From: Mycoplasmoides alvi ATCC 29626
GTDB taxonomy: Bacteria; Bacillota_I; Bacilli_A; Mycoplasmatales; Mycoplasmoidaceae
NCBI RefSeq assembly: GCF_000701785.1
Contig: NZ_KL370824.1
Coordinates: 1-46,811 of the forward strand
Reading direction: 5' to 3'
Length of the DNA: 46,811 bases
This document shows positions 42,942 to 46,811 of this stretch, one piece after another; positions within the stretch are counted from its first letter, which is position 1, and every line of letters begins with the position of its first letter. Both the position numbers and the translations under genes were made by a program. The notes below the pieces were generated by a model. The model was not told the DNA's origin. It did not search any database and worked only from the letters and a program-made list of their open reading frames with translations.

Positions 42942-44126
42942 ATGGCAAAAGAAAAATTTGACCGATCTAAACCCCATGTTAACATTGGTACAATTGGTCA
43001 TATTGACCATGGTAAAACAACTTTAACTGCTGCGATTTGTACAGTTTTAGCTAAAGAAGGTAATTCTAAGGCGATGCGTTATGATGAAATTGATAAAGCT
43101 CCCGAAGAAAAAGCTCGTGGAATTACCATTAACACAGCTCATGTTGAATATGAAACTGCAATTAGACATTATGCTCATGTTGATTGTCCTGGTCATGCTG
43201 ACTATGTTAAGAATATGATCACTGGAGCAGCTCAAATGGATGGTGCTATTTTAGTTGTTTCTGCAACTGATGGTCCAATGCCACAAACTCGCGAACACAT
43301 TTTGTTAGCTCGTCAAGTTGGTGTTCCAAAAATGGTTGTGTTTTTAAATAAATGTGATGTTGCTTCTGATCCTGAAATGCAAGAATTAGTTGCAGAAGAA
43401 GTTAAAGATCTATTAAAATCTTATGGATTTGATGGTGACAATACCCCAATTATTCATGGTTCTGCTCTTGGAGCTTTAAATGGTGAAGCTCAATGAGAAG
43501 AAAAAATTAAAGAATTAATGAAAGCTGTTGACGAAACAATTCCTGATCCTGTTCGTGACACTGATAAACCATTCTTATTACCGATTGAAGATGTTATGAC
43601 CATCACTGGTCGTGGAACTGTTGTTACTGGACGTGTAGAACGTGGTACTTTACATCTTAATGATGAAGTTGAAATTATTGGATTAGGAGATACATTTAAA
43701 TCTGTTGTTACAGGAATTGAAATGTTTAGAAAAGAATTAGATGAAGCTCGAGCTGGAGATAATGCTGGTATTTTACTTCGCGGAGTTGATCGTTCTCAAG
43801 TACAACGTGGTCAAGTTCTAGCAAAACCTGGTTCAATTACGCCTCATACTAAATTCCGTGCTGAAATTTATGCATTGAAAAAAGAAGAAGGCGGACGTCA
43901 CACTGCATTTTTAAATGGTTACCGTCCTCAATTTTATTTCCGTACAACTGATGTTACTGGTTCAATTAAATTGAAGGAAGGAACTGAAATGGTAATGCCT
44001 GGTGATAATACTGAAATTACTGTTGAATTAATTTCACCAATTGCTTGTGAAAAAGGTAGTAAGTTTAGTATTCGTGAAGGTGGTCGCACTGTAGGTGCTG
44101 GAACTGTTGTTGAGGTTCTAGGTTAA
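42942..44126 (+). CDS. tuf: Elongation factor Tu
   Basis: EF-Tu delivers aminoacyl-tRNA to the ribosome. The 394 residues match the family end to end: G1 GHIDHGKT at 19-26, effector region [14 protein letters not shown]3 DCPGH, G4 NKCD at 136-139, G5 SALGAL, and the C-terminal GRTVGAGTV. It is the best-conserved protein in the window and supports membership of the pneumoniae group. One Trp is TGA. Monocistronic: own promoter and terminator. Confidence 0.99.
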
Positions 44127-44167
44127 TTAGTTTTAACTCTAATAATTTCCAATTATAATTTCATAGA

Positions 44168-44212
44168 ATGTTCTTTTGTAACAATTTGTTGTTTATAAAA
44201 GAACATTTTTAT
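44168..44212 (+). terminator. tuf terminator
   Basis: ATGTTCTTTT pairs with AAAAGAACAT (10 bp) around a 19-base loop and is followed by TTTTTAT; 41 bases after the tuf stop. Confidence 0.85.
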
Positions 44213-44450
44213 ATTGTTTTAATTTGTAGTTAAAAGTAAATTTTAAATATTAGACATGCACTAATTGAAATATAAACAATTTTATAAAACTTTAGTTATT
44301 CATATTATAATTAATAAAAAGTGTGTTGTTTAGATATCAAAAGTATGATTTAGTTGATTAAATTGAGGTAATACTATCATAGTTTTGTTTATAAACAGTA
44401 TATTTGCTTATTAAAAACTTAACAGGAATGATGTTACAAAACTTATTTTT
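44213..44450 (+). other. Intergenic region with -10 box for the EAGR-box gene
   Basis: TATAAT at 44306-44311 would start transcription near 44318, leaving a leader of about 130 bases without obvious structure. No gene seen. No clear Shine-Dalgarno precedes ATG 44451 (AGGA at 44423-44426 is far). Confidence 0.5.
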
Positions 44451-46811
44451 ATGTTTATTAGTAATAAGTCCAAAAAAAACAATCAGAAATCTGTTTCAAA
44501 TGTTGAATATGAATCTGGTTCTTCAAATAAGTTGAAACTAAATAATAATTCAACTTCTAATGAGAATAGTTTGATTGACTATACACGTGAAATTTTTGAA
44601 AATGATTATGAAAAACATTTTAAAAAATTAAATAATGTTCCAAGTTTTCCGATAAACATCCCAGTTTCGTTTGAATTTGTACCTTTTTTTAACAGTGAGA
44701 TTGATGACATGAATCAAAACTTTAATACAAAAAAACCTAGTGATAATTTTGCTCAAAATTCTAGCAATAACAATGTTAACAATAATAGCAATAATTCACA
44801 CACTCCCCAACAACTCAATCAACAATTGCAATTGGCTAATCAATTACAAATGATGCAATATCGTGCATTTTTAATGGCCCAACAAAATAATTTTTTACAA
44901 CAGCAATTGATGATGAATAATGCAATGAATCCATTTGCTTTTAATATGTATCATCAACCTAATTCATTTTTGATGCAACAACAAATGATGGCGAATAATC
45001 AGGTTAATCCAAATGGTTTAGTTGTTCAACAACCAAAAAGTGAGTTGACTGAATTAGCAAACATTGTTTCACAAGTTGGCAAGATGATGAATACTTTTCA
45101 AAACCAAATGGTTATGCAAAATAATATTTTGGTTAGTCAACAAAAACAAGTTCTTCAACAGCAAGAAATTATTAATAAGTTACATGATAAATTATTTAAA
45201 GGTGATCTAAAGCAAATTACTTCTAACACAAAAGAAGCTGAAGATGAAATTGAAGAAGAATATCTAGAACCATCTGAAACAATTGATGTTTTGGAAGATA
45301 AATTTCATAGCGAAGATTATCTTGCTAAAAAAAAGTTTTTAAACAAACAAACACTTTTTAATGAAAAGTCTAAATTAAATCATAATGTAACAAATAATTT
45401 ATCAGAATTTTCTTTAGACAATGCTAATGAATATTCAAGTTTAACATCAGAAATTGAAATCACTGATCAAAAACAAATTGAAAAAAATAAAACAAATTTA
45501 GAAGAATCTGTCTTAGCAAATAATTTTAAAAAAGAAAATAATTTAGAAGAATTTGTTCAGCCAACAGATAATTTTTTAGGTTTTGATAATAAAGAATTAA
45601 ATCAACTGTTAGAGGAAAAAAAATTTAAGAAACTATTAGAAGAATCTAAATCTAATCCCTCTCAAAGATTTTGAGAACCATTAGTTGGTCAAACAAAGTA
45701 TGGTTTTTATAACAATCGAGTTTGACATTGACTAGGCTATTTTGATCGATTTGCTAATTGACATCCTTACAAAAATGCTGGTGAAATGCCAACATTACCT
45801 ACATTGCATAATGGTTTGATAAATCAAGATACAAAAAATGACACTTTGTTTTGAAAACGTTTAGTTGATAATCCAAATTATGGTCATAGAGAAGATGGAG
45901 TTTGAATTTGAGATGGCGTTTTTGACCAAAAATTAAATTGAATTCCTGATCCAACTGCTGATAAATATGTATTAGATCATTATGCTAAACTTAATAAAAG
46001 TCTTGATAGTCAAAAAACTGAAGAAGAGTTTTTTGTTACCAGAAAACATGATTTAAGAGAAATAAATGAGACCCCTCACTTAAAAAATGATTTTAGTGAA
46101 CATCATCACCATCACCACCATCAACATGAATCTTTAAATGAAAATGTTTCAGTTAATGATGCGAATTCATTTGCATTTTTACCAAAAGAAAATGCTTCAA
46201 AAGATGACTACCAACCTTCAGTAGAAGTTAAATTGGTTGAAAATGACAAAATTACTAAAAAAGAAAAAATTGATAATGTTCCACCTCAAAAAGAAGATTT
46301 TGTCTTAGATATACCAAAAGTTGAATTAGAAAAATTTGAACCAACTAGAGTTAATTTAAATTATGATGAATCCAAATTGGATAATAAAGTTTTACCTAAC
46401 TCAACTTTAAATGCTTCAGAATTAAAACCTGATAGTATTGATAAAAATACTTTTGTAAATAATGAAAGCATAGTTAATGATTTATCAAAACAAGAAGTTG
46501 TAAAAGAAAGCAAAATTAATGAAGTTGTAGAATCATTACCAGCTGATAAAATCATTTTAAATGCTAATAATGAACATTTGATAAATAATGAAATCAAAGA
46601 AAACATATCTTTAGAAGAAACTATTTCAAGTAATGTTTCAAATGATTTGGTTAGTGATCTTAACCATAACGATGTGGCTAAAGAAGAACCAGTTGTTGAA
46701 GAAGTAGTTGAACAACCAATTCAAGAAGAAGTTGTAACATCAAATGAACCAGTTGCTGAAGAAGTAGTCGAACAACCAATTGAAGAAGAAGTAAGTTTTG
46801 ATGATGTTCCA
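44451..46811 (+). CDS. EAGR-box terminal-organelle protein (HMW1/HMW3/TopJ-like), 3' end outside window
   Basis: 787 residues are visible and the frame is still open at the window edge. Order: charged N-terminus; Asn/Ser-rich stretch; a Gln/Met/Asn-rich region (about 120-260); an acidic region; two EAGR boxes (aromatic- and glycine-rich), residues 407-440 and 467-499, both fitting FW-x-x-LV, then YG, then VW-x-W-x-G-x-FD, then NW-x-P; a run of seven His; and an acidic Pro/Val/Glu-rich region with 20-residue repeats. EAGR boxes are known only from gliding and cytadherence-associated proteins of this group (HMW1, HMW3, TopJ and relatives). No DnaJ domain is visible, so HMW1 or HMW3 is likelier than TopJ. 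No signal peptide: cytoplasmic cytoskeleton. Confidence 0.9.
46681..46800 (+). repeat. 60-bp tandem repeat in the EAGR-box gene
   Basis: 46681-46740 and 46741-46800 are two copies of an imperfect 60-bp unit encoding 20 residues rich in Glu, Val and Pro (core EPVVEEVVEQPIQEEV). More copies may follow beyond the window. Confidence 0.85.

Noticed and set aside
42996-43019. EF-Tu G1 motif has Ile instead of Val (GHIDHGKT).
   Set aside because: This is the normal form in the M. pneumoniae group as I recall it, so it is a lineage mark and not a defect.

Overview
The window comes from a wall-less bacterium of the Mycoplasma pneumoniae group. UGA is read as tryptophan: nearly every long gene is open only if TGA codes for Trp. 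Base composition is very AT-rich, three families are group-specific (P110/P140-type adhesins, an EAGR-box terminal-organelle protein, EF-Tu with the group's GHIDHGKT), and the order nusA-ylxR-infB-rbfA-(membrane protein)-truB-ribF matches what I know of this group. I cannot name the species; a low-GC member is likely.

Layout. 1-5565: two membrane or secreted proteins of unknown function, tRNA-Arg(CCU) and tRNA-Trp(CCA) followed by a terminator, then a coiled-coil repeat protein. 5566-6426: gene-poor, with a decayed reading frame on the minus strand and an 18-T tract in the promoter of the next operon. 6427-13542: a two-gene adhesin operon in the order P110-like then P140/P1-like, the reverse of M. 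genitalium and M. gallisepticum, closed by a hairpin terminator. 13913-20357: translation operon nusA to ribF, preceded by a promoter and a strong hairpin that may be an attenuator. 20495-24158: two overlapping half-ABC exporters forming a heterodimer with one degenerate ATP site. 24170-26226: a small minus-strand membrane protein, yvcK-like and yebC-like genes. 26233-30400: a cobalamin-type riboswitch with terminator, then a lipoprotein, two FecCD-type permeases and an ATPase. 30403-33019: divergent ktrA and ktrB. 33020-37209: a second copy of the decayed frame, two paralogous small two-TM proteins, and an 852-aa surface protein. 37390-42794: SWIM/SNF2 helicase and a lipoprotein. 42942-46811: tuf, then an EAGR-box protein running off the window.

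How the genes work together. The adhesin pair and the EAGR protein belong to the attachment organelle. The cobalamin-type riboswitch sits directly before a complete importer, so the importer is probably repressed by a corrinoid and imports it. The riboswitch has all the parts of a transcription-termination switch: an L5/L13 kissing pair, an antiterminator pairing and a terminator. I consider this locus, together with the T-tract adhesin promoter, the most interesting part of the window. All protein-family calls are by eye from motifs and gene order; no database search was possible.
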